Positions 15,171-22,785 of a stretch of 25,090 bases of DNA are shown in pieces (within the stretch, counting starts at the first letter, position 1; every line of letters begins with the position of its first letter). The notes beneath the pieces were generated by a model. It did not search any database. It was not told where the DNA came from and was given only the letters and a program-made list of their open reading frames with translations. A program made the translations under genes and the position numbers. Origin of the DNA: Ga0077527 sp049433545. Lineage in GTDB: Bacteria > Pseudomonadota > Gammaproteobacteria > Burkholderiales > SG8-41. The stretch lies in contig JBMTEY010000022.1 in NCBI GenBank assembly GCA_049433545.1, positions 1 to 25,090 of the forward strand. The letters run 5' to 3'.

Positions 15171-15806
15171 ATGATTACCATCGCCCTGTCCAAGGGCCGC
15201 ATATTCGACGAGACGGTGCCGCTGCTGAAAGCCGCGGGCATCATTACGCGTGAAAATCCCGAAGATTCGCGCAAGCTGATCCTCGCCACCAACCGCCGCA
15301 ACGTGCGCGTCATCATCGTGCGCGCCACCGACGTGCCGACCTATGTCCAGTTCGGCGGCGCCGACCTCGGTGTGGCCGGCAAGGACGTGCTCGACGAGCA
15401 CGGCGGCGCGGGACTCTACCAGCCGCTCGACCTGCAGATCGCGAAATGCCGGATGATGGTCGCGGTGCGCAGGGGTTTTGATTACGCCAGCGCGGTGCGC
15501 CAGGGTGCGCGGCTCAAGGTCGCGACCAAGTACGTGCAGACTGCGCGCGAGCATTTTGCCGCGAAGGGCGTACATGTCGACCTGATCAAGCTCTACGGCT
15601 CCATGGAACTGGCGCCGCTGACGGGGCTTGCGGATGCCATCGTCGACCTCGTCAGCACCGGCGGCACGTTGAAGGCCAACGGCCTGGTCGCGATCGAGGA
15701 GGTCGGGCCCGTCAGCTCGCGGCTGGTGGTCAATCAGGCGGCACTGAAGCTGAAACGCGCGGCGATCCAGCCGCTGATCGACACCTTTGCGCGTGCGGTC
15801 GGCTGA
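15171..15806 (+). CDS. hisG: ATP phosphoribosyltransferase, short form
   Basis: The first enzyme of histidine synthesis, joining ATP and PRPP to give phosphoribosyl-ATP. At 211 residues it is the short form (HisGS), which lacks the C-terminal regulatory domain and needs the HisRS-like subunit HisZ for activity and feedback control; hisZ is not in this window. The GLADAIVDLVSTGGTLKANGL stretch holds the PRPP-binding region. The conserved N-terminus is ITIALSKGRI. No clear ribosome binding site precedes the ATG. hisD starts two bases after its stop. Confidence 0.95.
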   Translation: MITIALSKGRIFDETVPLLKAAGIITRENPEDSRKLILATNRRNVRVIIVRATDVPTYVQFGGADLGVAGKDVLDEHGGAGLYQPLDLQIAKCRMMVAVRRGFDYASAVRQGARLKVATKYVQTAREHFAAKGVHVDLIKLYGSMELAPLTGLADAIVDLVSTGGTLKANGLVAIEEVGPVSSRLVVNQAALKLKRAAIQPLIDTFARAVG

Positions 15807-15808
15807 TC

Positions 15809-17098
15809 ATGCGCAGGCTGTCCACGACCCAGGCTGATTTCGACGCACGGCTGGCGGAACTGCTGGCCTTCGAATCGGCGCAGGACCCCAAAATCGATGC
15901 GGCTGTTGCGTCCATCCTCGCCGATGTGAAGGTGCGCGGCGACGCCGCGGTGCTCGAATACACGGCGCGCTTCGACGGCGTCAAGGCCTCCGCACTGACC
16001 GAACTGGAAATTCCGCACGCCGAACTGCAGGCCGCGCTGGCGCGCATACCCGCCGCGCGGCGCGAAGCGCTGGAGGCGGCTGCGGCGCGGGTGCGTGATT
16101 ATCACGAACGGCAGCGCGCCCAGTCCTGGAGTTATACCGATGCCGACGGCACCGAACTCGGGCAGCAGATCACTGCGCTCGACCGTGCTGGGCTCTACGT
16201 GCCCGGCGGCAAGGCGGCGTATCCCTCCTCGGTGATCATGAACGCGGTGCCGGCGAAAGTCGCCGGCGTAGCCGAGATCATCATGACGGTGCCGACGCCG
16301 CGCGGCGAAAAGAATGACCTGGTGCTGGCGGCCGCGGCGATCTGCGGCGTCGACCGCGTGTTCACCATCGGTGGCGCGCAGGCGGTGGCGGCGCTGGCCT
16401 ACGGCACGGCGACGATACCGCAGGTCGACAAGATCGTCGGCCCCGGCAACGCCTATGTCGCGGCGGCGAAACGCCGCGTGTTCGGCGTGGTCGGCATCGA
16501 CATGGTAGCCGGCCCCTCGGAAATCCTGGTGGTATGCGACGGTTCCACCGATCCCGACTGGGTGGCGATGGACCTGTTCTCGCAGGCCGAACACGACGAA
16601 CTGGCGCAGGCCATACTGCTCGCGCCGGACACAAAATACATCGATGCCGTTGCCGCCAGCATCGCGCAGCAGCTCAAGGACATGCCGCGGCGCGGGGTGA
16701 TCGAGGCCTCGCTCAACGGTCGTGGCGCGCTGATCGCGGTGCGCGACCTCGACGAGGCCTGTGCGCTGGTCAACCGCATCGCGCCGGAACACCTGGAACT
16801 GTCGGTGGAAAATCCGCAGGCCCTGCTGCCGAAGATCCGCCACGCCGGCGCGATATTCCTCGGCCGCTACACCTCCGAGGCGCTGGGAGATTACTGCGCG
16901 GGTCCCAATCACGTACTGCCGACCTCGCGCACCGCGCGGTTTTCCTCGCCGCTGGGGGTCTACGATTTCCAGAAACGTTCGAGCGTTATCGGCGTCTCAC
17001 GCGCAGGTGCGAAAAAACTGGGCGGGATCGCCACCGTGCTGGCCGAGGGCGAAGGCCTGACCGCGCACGCAAAATCGGCAGCTTACCGGATGAAATGA
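15809..17098 (+). CDS. hisD: Histidinol dehydrogenase
   Basis: A 429-residue zinc enzyme that oxidises L-histidinol to L-histidine in two NAD-dependent steps, the last reactions of the pathway. Recognisable blocks are GLYVPGGKAAYPSSVIMN, VDKIVGPGNAYVAAAK, GPSEILVV, the SQAEHDE zinc/catalytic segment, the IAPEHLEL motif and the YCAGPNHVLPT segment. Its ATG comes two bases after the hisG stop, so the genes are probably translationally coupled. Full length for the family. Confidence 0.97.
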   Translation: MRRLSTTQADFDARLAELLAFESAQDPKIDAAVASILADVKVRGDAAVLEYTARFDGVKASALTELEIPHAELQAALARIPAARREALEAAAARVRDYHERQRAQSWSYTDADGTELGQQITALDRAGLYVPGGKAAYPSSVIMNAVPAKVAGVAEIIMTVPTPRGEKNDLVLAAAAICGVDRVFTIGGAQAVAALAYGTATIPQVDKIVGPGNAYVAAAKRRVFGVVGIDMVAGPSEILVVCDGSTDPDWVAMDLFSQAEHDELAQAILLAPDTKYIDAVAASIAQQLKDMPRRGVIEASLNGRGALIAVRDLDEACALVNRIAPEHLELSVENPQALLPKIRHAGAIFLGRYTSEALGDYCAGPNHVLPTSRTARFSSPLGVYDFQKRSSVIGVSRAGAKKLGGIATVLAEGEGLTAHAKSAAYRMK

Positions 17099-17134
17099 GG
17101 GCGGGCGCCGCACATCTGCGGTGCCGCATCTGAG

Positions 17135-18202
17135 ATGGCGAAAAATCCCAAAGACATCATCCGCGGCGAAATCCTCGCGCTGAAGGCATACCACGTGCCC
17201 GACGCCTCGGGGCTGGTCAAACTCGACGCGATGGAAAACCCGTACCGGCTGCCGGAACCGCTGCGCGGCGAACTTGGCGCGGTCGCCGGCGCTGCCGAGA
17301 TCAACCGCTATCCCGATCCCGGCGCGCAACGGCTGAAAACGCGGCTGCGCACGGTGCTGCGCGTGCCGGCCGGTGCGGACCTGCTGCTTGGCAACGGTTC
17401 CGACGAGATTATCCAGATGCTGGCCATGGCGGTGGCGAAACCCGGGGCGGCGATGCTCGGTGTCGAGCCGGCGTTCGTGATGTTCCGCATGATCGCCACC
17501 TTCTGCGGGCTGCGTTTTACCGGCGTGCCATTGAAGCCCGATTTTTCGCTGGACGCCGATGCAATGCTGGCGGCAATCGAGTCCGAGCAGCCGGCGCTGG
17601 TGTTCATCGCCTATCCCAACAATCCCACCGGCAACCTGTTCGATGCCGCGGCGATCGAACGCATCATTGCCGCGGCGCCGGGCCTCGTCGTCGTCGACGA
17701 GGCCTACCATGCCTTTGCGCAGCAGACCTTCATGGACCGGCTGGAGCGGTTTCCCAACCTGCTGGTGATGCGCACGCTGTCGAAGTCCGGACTCGCCGGC
17801 CTGCGGCTGGGCATGCTCGCCGGCGCGCCGGCGTGGCTCAGTCACATCGACAAGGTGCGGCTCCCGTATAATGTCAACGTGCTGACGCAACTTGCCGCCG
17901 AAAAGGTTTTGCAGCATGACGCGCTGCTCGACGAGCAGGCGGCGGCTTTGCGCGCCGGACGTGAACGCATGCAGGCTGACCTCAAATCGGTTCCCGGTGT
18001 CACCGCGTTTCCCAGCGCCGCCAATTTCATCCTGTTCCGCGTCGCCCGGGCGACTGCGGTGTTCGAGAAACTGAAGCAGCGCGGCGTGCTGATCAAGAAC
18101 CTCGACGGTTCTCACCCGGCGCTGGCGGACTGCCTGCGCGTCACCGTCGGCACGCCCGAAGAGAATGCGCAGTTCATCGCGGCCTTGCGCGCCGCCGTCT
18201 GA
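17135..18202 (+). CDS. hisC: Histidinol-phosphate aminotransferase
   Basis: A 355-residue PLP-dependent class I/II aminotransferase converting imidazole-acetol phosphate and glutamate to histidinol phosphate. Key features are LDAMENPY near the N-terminus, GNGSDEIIQ, the YPNNPTGN stretch, VVDEAYHAF with the PLP-contacting Asp and Tyr, and the Schiff-base Lys in TLSKSGLAGLRLG. A C-terminal Arg (CLRVTVGT) would bind the substrate phosphate/carboxylate. It lies 36 bases after hisD, within the operon order G-D-C-B. Confidence 0.95.
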   Translation: MAKNPKDIIRGEILALKAYHVPDASGLVKLDAMENPYRLPEPLRGELGAVAGAAEINRYPDPGAQRLKTRLRTVLRVPAGADLLLGNGSDEIIQMLAMAVAKPGAAMLGVEPAFVMFRMIATFCGLRFTGVPLKPDFSLDADAMLAAIESEQPALVFIAYPNNPTGNLFDAAAIERIIAAAPGLVVVDEAYHAFAQQTFMDRLERFPNLLVMRTLSKSGLAGLRLGMLAGAPAWLSHIDKVRLPYNVNVLTQLAAEKVLQHDALLDEQAAALRAGRERMQADLKSVPGVTAFPSAANFILFRVARATAVFEKLKQRGVLIKNLDGSHPALADCLRVTVGTPEENAQFIAALRAAV

Positions 18203-18216
18203 GGTCACCGGCCATC

Positions 18217-18813
18217 ATGCCCACGAAAAACCGCACAGCAACCGTCGTTCGCGACACCCAGGAAACGCAGATTACCGTCAAGCTCGATCTCGACGGCAGC
18301 GGTCGCGCCAAACTGGCCAGCGGCGTGCCCTTCCTCGACCACATGCTTGACCAGATCGCACGCCACGGCCTGGTCGATCTCGATATCAGGGCCAAGGGCG
18401 ACCTGCACATCGACGCGCACCACACCGTCGAGGACATCGGCATCACGCTGGGACAGGCTTTTGCCAAGGCGATCGGCGACAAGAAAGGCGTGCGCCGCTA
18501 CGGCCACGCCTACGTGCCGCTCGACGAGGCGCTGTCGCGCGCGGTGATCGACCTGTCGGGCCGCCCCGGACTGGAAATGAGCGGAAAGTTCACGCGCGCG
18601 CGCGTCGGCGAGTTCGACGTCGACCTGGTGCGCGAATTTTTCCAGGGTTTCGTCAACCATGCGCTGGTCACTCTGCACCTCGACAACCTCAAAGGCACGA
18701 ACACCCACCACCAGGTGGAGACGCTGTTCAAGGCCTTCGGCCGCGCGTTGCGCATTGCGGTGGAGCGGGATCCGCGAGTCAAAGGTGTGCCGTCCACCAA
18801 AGGGAAGCTGTAG
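18217..18813 (+). CDS. hisB: Imidazoleglycerol-phosphate dehydratase
   Basis: A 198-residue monofunctional IGP dehydratase (Mn-dependent), making imidazole-acetol phosphate. The duplicated metal-binding motifs DAHHTVEDIGI and NTHHQVETLFKA are both intact, and FLDHMLDQ is conserved. The N-terminal phosphatase domain found in enterobacterial HisB is absent, so histidinol-phosphate phosphatase must be a separate protein not seen here. The ATG lies 14 bases after hisC. Confidence 0.97.
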   Translation: MPTKNRTATVVRDTQETQITVKLDLDGSGRAKLASGVPFLDHMLDQIARHGLVDLDIRAKGDLHIDAHHTVEDIGITLGQAFAKAIGDKKGVRRYGHAYVPLDEALSRAVIDLSGRPGLEMSGKFTRARVGEFDVDLVREFFQGFVNHALVTLHLDNLKGTNTHHQVETLFKAFGRALRIAVERDPRVKGVPSTKGKL

Positions 18814-18870
18814 CCTGTTCCCGGCATCTCCCTCCGCACCGGCGCAAGCCGCGAAACCCCACGTTTCAAG

Positions 18871-19521
18871 ATGACCACAGACATCGCAGTGATCGACTAC
18901 GGCATGGGCAACCTGCGCTCGGTGTCCAAGGCCATTGAACATGTCGCGCCCGGGCGCAGCGTTGTGGTCACCAGCGATCCGGCTACGGTTGCGGCCGCCG
19001 AGCGCGTGGTGTTCCCGGGACAGGGCGCGATGCCCGACTGCATGCGAGAAATGGAAGCGCGTGGCCTGCACGAAGCGATTGTCGCCGCGGCGCGCAGCAA
19101 GCCTTTTCTCGGCATCTGCATCGGCCTGCAGATGCTGTTCGAGCGCAGTGAGGAGGGTGATACCGCCGGACTGGGACTTCTGCCCGGCGTGGTGCGGCGT
19201 TTCCCGGCGGCGCAGATGGTCGATGCCGGAGGTGAAAAGCTCAAGGTGCCGCACATGGGCTGGAATGAAGTCGAGCAGGGCATGGCGCATCCGCTGTGGA
19301 CCGGCATCCCGGACCGCAGCCGCTTCTATTTCGTGCACAGTTTTTTTCCGCAGCCGTCGGACGAGGGCATCGTTGCCGGCTGGAGCGCGTATCCGTTCCG
19401 TTTTGCCTGCGCGGCGGCGCGTGACAACCTGTTCGCCGTGCAATTCCATCCCGAGAAAAGTCACACCGCGGGCCTGCAACTGTTACAGAACTTCGTGGCG
19501 TGGAAGCCGGTGGTGCGCTGA
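18871..19521 (+). CDS. hisH: Imidazole glycerol phosphate synthase, glutaminase subunit
   Basis: A 216-residue class I glutamine amidotransferase that supplies ammonia to HisF. The triad is complete: Cys83 in GICIGLQ, and His193 and Glu195 in FHPEKSH. The VPHMGWNEV block is typical of HisH. It lies 57 bases after hisB and is followed by the widest gap in the operon (177 bases) before hisA. The partner HisF is encoded two genes downstream. Confidence 0.96.
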   Translation: MTTDIAVIDYGMGNLRSVSKAIEHVAPGRSVVVTSDPATVAAAERVVFPGQGAMPDCMREMEARGLHEAIVAAARSKPFLGICIGLQMLFERSEEGDTAGLGLLPGVVRRFPAAQMVDAGGEKLKVPHMGWNEVEQGMAHPLWTGIPDRSRFYFVHSFFPQPSDEGIVAGWSAYPFRFACAAARDNLFAVQFHPEKSHTAGLQLLQNFVAWKPVVR

Positions 19522-19523
19522 TC

Positions 19524-19561
19524 GCCCGAAAACGGTGCGCATTTAACGGCCTGATTCGGGC
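19524..19561. repeat. Inverted repeat in the hisH-hisA gap
   Basis: Perfect seven-base arms GCCCGAA (19524-19530) and TTCGGGC (19555-19561) flank a 24-base loop that starts just after the hisH stop. It could form a weak mRNA stem-loop or be an operator. There is no T-run to suggest intrinsic termination. Confidence 0.3.
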
Positions 19562-19588
19562 TTGTAAACACCGTGCCTGTAGTATCAT
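19562..19588 (+). promoter_or_regulatory. Possible internal promoter before hisA
   Basis: TTGTAA (19562-19567) and TATCAT (19583-19588) lie 15 bases apart, a short but tolerable spacer. They sit in the only long gap of the his operon and would give a leader of about 105 bases before hisA. Confidence 0.3.
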
Positions 19589-19698
19589 TGGGCCAACACA
19601 ATGCATTTCGCAGACGACACCACGATTTTATTGACCTGTCGCTGATCTCTCCGGCCTCCGTTCACGGCCCGATCCGCTTTCTCTCATCGCCCAAACCC

Positions 19699-20445
19699 AT
19701 GCTGATCATTCCCGCCATCGATTTGAAGGACGGCAAGTGCGTACGCCTGAAGCAGGGCGACATGAATGATGCCACGGTGTTTTCGGAAGACCCCGGTGCC
19801 ATGGCAAAGCAATGGCTGGATCAGGGTGCGCGCCGTCTCCATGTGGTCGACCTCAATGGCGCCGCCGCCGGCAAACCGAAGAACGAGGCGGCAATAAGGG
19901 CCATCGTCAGGGCGGTGGGCGGCGACCTGCCGATCCAGTTGGGTGGCGGCATCCGCGACCTCGACACCATCGAGGCCTACATCGACGCCGGCATCAGCTA
20001 CATCATCATCGGCACTGCCGCGGTGAAAACACCGGGCTTCCTGCAGGAAGCCTGCACCGCGTTCCAGGGCCACATCATCGTCGCCCTCGATGCCAAGGAC
20101 GGCAAGGTTGCGGTCGATGGCTGGTCGAAAATGACCGGCCATGACGTCGTCGATCTGGCGAAGAAATTCGAGGATTACGGCGTCGAGGCGGTGATCTACA
20201 CCGACATCGGCCGCGACGGCATGCTGACCGGGGTCAATATCGAAGCCACGGTGGCGCTGGCGCGGCAACTCAATGTACCTGTGATTGCCAGTGGCGGCAT
20301 TACCGATCTCGATGATGTCAAAAAACTCTGTGCCGTCGAGTCCGAAGGCATCACCGGGGCCATTACCGGGCGTGCGGTGTACCAGGGCACGCTGAAATTC
20401 GCCGAAGCGCAGAAGCTCGCCGACAAGTTAAGCAAGAAGGACTGA
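19699..20445 (+). CDS. hisA: ProFAR isomerase
   Basis: A 248-residue (beta/alpha)8 barrel that isomerises ProFAR to PRFAR by an Amadori rearrangement. Catalytic Asp8 lies in IPAIDLKDG and the second Asp in YTDIGRDGMLTG; phosphate loops LGGGIRD and ASGGITD are both present. The frame is open back to 19573, but ATG 19699 (MLIIPAIDL) matches the universal HisA N-terminus, so the upstream part is untranslated gap. hisF begins 23 bases after the stop. Confidence 0.96.
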   Translation: MLIIPAIDLKDGKCVRLKQGDMNDATVFSEDPGAMAKQWLDQGARRLHVVDLNGAAAGKPKNEAAIRAIVRAVGGDLPIQLGGGIRDLDTIEAYIDAGISYIIIGTAAVKTPGFLQEACTAFQGHIIVALDAKDGKVAVDGWSKMTGHDVVDLAKKFEDYGVEAVIYTDIGRDGMLTGVNIEATVALARQLNVPVIASGGITDLDDVKKLCAVESEGITGAITGRAVYQGTLKFAEAQKLADKLSKKD

Positions 20446-20468
20446 GTCGTCCGCGGCAGACGCTTTTT

Positions 20469-21239
20469 ATGGGCCTCGCCAAGCGCATCATCCCCTGCCT
20501 CGACGTCACCGCCGGCCGCGTGGTCAAGGGCGTCAATTTCGTCGAACTGAAAGATGCCGGTGATCCGGTCGAAGTTGCGCGCCGCTACGACGACCAGGGC
20601 GCCGACGAACTGACTTTCCTCGACATTACCGCCAGCAGCGACGACCGCGACCTGATCCTGCACATCATCGAAGCGGTGGCGGCGCAGGTGTTCATCCCGA
20701 TGACCGTGGGCGGCGGCGTGCGCTCGGTGGACGATGTGCGGCGGCTGCTCAATGCCGGCGCCGACAAGGTCAGCATCAATACTTCCGCGGTGCAGAACCC
20801 GCAACTGGTTGCGGATGCCAGCGGACGCTACGGCGCGCAGTGCATAGTCGTCGCGGTGGACGCAAAACGTGTCGCCGCTGACGGGCCGCTGCGCTGGGAG
20901 GTCTACACCCACGGCGGCCGCAAGGCGACGGGGCTCGACGCGCTCGAGTGGGGAAAGAAGATGCAGGCCCTGGGTGCCGGTGAAATCCTGCTCACCAGCA
21001 TGGATCGCGACGGCACGCGCGCCGGCTTCGACCTCGAACTGACCCGCGCTTTTTCCACGGCGCTGGACATTCCGATCATCGCCAGCGGCGGCGTCGGCAA
21101 CCTCGAACATCTGGCTGACGGTGTCACCATAGGCCGCGCAGACGCGGTCCTGGCGGCGAGCATTTTCCACTACGGCGAATACACGGTGCGCCAGGCCAAG
21201 GAATGCATGGCCCGGCGCGGCATCGAAGTCCGCTTGTAA
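20469..21239 (+). CDS. hisF: Imidazole glycerol phosphate synthase, cyclase subunit
   Basis: A 256-residue (beta/alpha)8 barrel, homologous to HisA, that uses ammonia from HisH to turn PRFAR into IGP and AICAR. Asp12 lies in IPCLDVTAGRVVKGVNF and the second catalytic Asp in LLTSMDRDGTRAGFD; phosphate-binding turns VGGGVRS and ASGGVGN are intact. Family length is normal. A 73-base AT-rich gap separates it from hisI. Confidence 0.97.
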   Translation: MGLAKRIIPCLDVTAGRVVKGVNFVELKDAGDPVEVARRYDDQGADELTFLDITASSDDRDLILHIIEAVAAQVFIPMTVGGGVRSVDDVRRLLNAGADKVSINTSAVQNPQLVADASGRYGAQCIVVAVDAKRVAADGPLRWEVYTHGGRKATGLDALEWGKKMQALGAGEILLTSMDRDGTRAGFDLELTRAFSTALDIPIIASGGVGNLEHLADGVTIGRADAVLAASIFHYGEYTVRQAKECMARRGIEVRL

Positions 21240-21312
21240 CTCTTTAAAAAAACAATTAAAATCAAATAGTTACAATTTATACCGCAGCTTTGCGCGGTGA
21301 TCGTGCGACAAC
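21240..21312. other. AT-rich hisF-hisI spacer
   Basis: This short gap opens with a run of A/T (about 21241-21282) that stands out from the GC-rich surroundings. It contains TACAAT (21271-21276), about 37 bases before the hisI ATG, but no -35 box at the right spacing. It may be a secondary promoter or a low-structure region aiding hisI translation. Confidence 0.3.
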
Positions 21313-21702
21313 ATGGCGAACGACTGGCTGGACCGCATACACTGGAACAAGGACGGGCTGATCCCCGTGGTGACGCAGGAGACGGGCTCCGGGCGCGTGC
21401 TGACCGTGGCATGGGCGAATCGCGAAGCGCTGCAGCGCACGGCGGCCAGCGGCGAGGCCCACTACTGGTCGCGTTCGCGGAAGAAACTGTGGCACAAGGG
21501 TGAGGAGTCCGGCCACGTGCAGAAAGTGCGCGCGATCCGGCTCGATTGCGACCAGGACGTGGTGCTGATCGAAGTCGAGCAGGTCGGCGGCATTGCCTGC
21601 CACACCGGCCGGCACAGCTGCTTTTTCTACGAACTGCGCGACGGAAACTGGGTGGAAACCGATCCGGTGCTGAAGGATCCCAAGACGATATACGGCAAAT
21701 AA
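21313..21702 (+). CDS. hisI: Phosphoribosyl-AMP cyclohydrolase
   Basis: A 129-residue zinc-dependent cyclohydrolase that opens the purine ring of PR-AMP. The Cys-rich sites are visible: RLDCDQD and CHTGRHSCFF hold the metal ligands, and HYWSRSRKKLWHKGEESGH is the signature block. It is monofunctional; the HisE domain fused in enterobacteria is here the next gene. The TAA stop shares its last A with the ATG of hisE (TAATG), indicating coupled translation. Confidence 0.96.
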   Translation: MANDWLDRIHWNKDGLIPVVTQETGSGRVLTVAWANREALQRTAASGEAHYWSRSRKKLWHKGEESGHVQKVRAIRLDCDQDVVLIEVEQVGGIACHTGRHSCFFYELRDGNWVETDPVLKDPKTIYGK

Positions 21703-22028
21703 TGGCGACCATCGACAAGGACATATTGCTGAAACTGGGCGAAACCATCGCTGCGCGCAAGGGTGCGGACGCGGCGGGTTCGTACGTCGCCGGCCTGCTC
21801 GCCAAGGGCGAAGACGCCATCCTGCGCAAGGTGCTCGAGGAGGCGGCCGAAACGCTGCTCGCCTCCAAGGAGGGTGATAAACTCCATGTCGTCCGGGAGA
21901 CGGCCGACCTGTGGTTTCACACCCTGGTGCTGCTGGCCTGGCATGGCGCCGGCCCCGAGGATGTGCTTGCCGAACTGCAGCGGCGCGAAGGCGTGTCCGG
22001 AATCGCTGAAAAGGCGTCACGCAAATAG
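21702..22028 (+). CDS. hisE: Phosphoribosyl-ATP pyrophosphatase
   Basis: A 108-residue all-helical MazG-like enzyme that removes pyrophosphate from PR-ATP. The KVLEEAAETLLASKEGD segment carries the acidic Mg-binding residues, and VRETADLWFHTLVLL is the second helix of the site. ATG 21702 overlaps the hisI stop by one base; the longer frame starting at 21546 lies inside hisI and is not used. It is the last his gene; tatA follows after 42 bases. Confidence 0.95.
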   Translation: MATIDKDILLKLGETIAARKGADAAGSYVAGLLAKGEDAILRKVLEEAAETLLASKEGDKLHVVRETADLWFHTLVLLAWHGAGPEDVLAELQRREGVSGIAEKASRK

Positions 22029-22036
22029 ACGGTAAC

Positions 22037-22048
22037 CCCGTGCACGGG
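22037..22048. repeat. Twelve-base perfect palindrome before tatA
   Basis: CCCGTGCACGGG is a perfect palindrome nine bases after the hisE stop and 22 bases before tatA. It could be a small operator or, as RNA, a four-pair stem with a TGCA loop. With no T-run it is not an obvious terminator. Confidence 0.25.
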
Positions 22049-22070
22049 CACGGATGATGAGGAGCGTGTT

Positions 22071-22301
22071 ATGGGTTCGTTCAGCATTTGGCACTGGTTG
22101 ATCGTGTTGCTGGTCGTGGTGCTGGTGTTCGGCACCAAGAAGCTGCGCAACATCGGTTCCGATCTCGGCGGCGCGGTCAAGGGGTTCAAGGACGGCATGA
22201 AATCGGAAGAAGGCAAGACCGACCAGGCCAAGGGCGAAATTCCGCCTTCCACCGGCCAGACCATCGACGGCGAATCGCGCAAGGAAACCACGAAATCGTG
22301 A
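22071..22301 (+). CDS. tatA: Sec-independent protein translocase subunit TatA
   Basis: A 76-residue TatA: a short N-terminal transmembrane helix (about 4-20) beginning SIWHWLIV, the FGTKKL hinge, and the amphipathic helix IGSDLGGAVKGFKDGM, then a charged tail. TatA oligomerises to form the passage for folded twin-arginine substrates across the inner membrane. A GAGGAG ribosome binding site (22059-22064) gives good spacing to ATG 22071. Confidence 0.95.
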   Translation: MGSFSIWHWLIVLLVVVLVFGTKKLRNIGSDLGGAVKGFKDGMKSEEGKTDQAKGEIPPSTGQTIDGESRKETTKS

Positions 22302-22337
22302 ATGGCGGGACGTGACGCGCAGCAGCGCAGCAGTGCT

Positions 22338-22354
22338 CCGCGCCGGCTGCGCGG
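22338..22354 (+). other. Intercistronic GC hairpin between tatA and tatB
   Basis: CCGCGC and GCGCGG arms with a five-base loop lie in the 91-base tatA-tatB gap. No T-run follows, so it is unlikely to terminate fully. It may stabilise the tatA message upstream, consistent with the higher amount of TatA that the Tat system needs. Confidence 0.35.
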
Positions 22355-22392
22355 CTCCGCATTTCACGCTTCATCGGTGATGGTAACGCTCC

Positions 22393-22785
22393 ATGTTTGA
22401 CATCGGCTTCTCCGAACTGATGGTCATCGCCGTGGTGGCGCTGATCGTCATCGGTCCGGAACGCCTGCCCAAGGTGGCGCGCACGGTCGGCCACCTGTTC
22501 GGCCGCATGCAGCGTTATGTCAACGACGTCAAGTCAGACATCAGCCGCGAGATGGCGCTCGACGACCTGCGCAAGCTGCAGGCGTCGATGCAGGACACCG
22601 CACGGTCGATCGAGGAGTCGGTCAACCAGGAAGTGCGTTCCGCGGAAGACGAAATGAACCGCATATCCGCCGACACCCAGGCCGCAGTTCCCGAAGTCGC
22701 CCAAGCGGACACGCCGGCAACGCCGACGGAAGCGGCGCCCGCCGCTGCCCCGGGTGACCCCGCCAAGCCGGCACAGCCATCGTGA
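22393..22785 (+). CDS. tatB: Sec-independent protein translocase subunit TatB
   Basis: A 130-residue TatB: the N-terminus MFDIGFSELMVIAVVALIVIGPERLP holds the transmembrane helix with the conserved Glu8, followed by a longer amphipathic helix than in TatA and an Ala/Pro-rich tail. TatB and TatC form the receptor for twin-arginine signal peptides. Its TGA overlaps the GTG start of tatC (GTGA). The ribosome binding site is weak, and a 91-base gap with a GC hairpin separates it from tatA. Confidence 0.94.
   Translation: MFDIGFSELMVIAVVALIVIGPERLPKVARTVGHLFGRMQRYVNDVKSDISREMALDDLRKLQASMQDTARSIEESVNQEVRSAEDEMNRISADTQAAVPEVAQADTPATPTEAAPAAAPGDPAKPAQPS

Noticed and set aside
15734..19479. Three long antisense frames (about 392-424 codons) opposite hisG through hisH
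   Set aside because: They have the same low-information His/Arg/Gly/Asp composition and mirror the codon structure of his genes; no family features are seen.
19601..19645. A 14-residue open frame before hisA as a his leader peptide
   Set aside because: It has a single His, no ribosome binding site and no attenuator-like terminator with a T-run, so it does not resemble the enteric leader.
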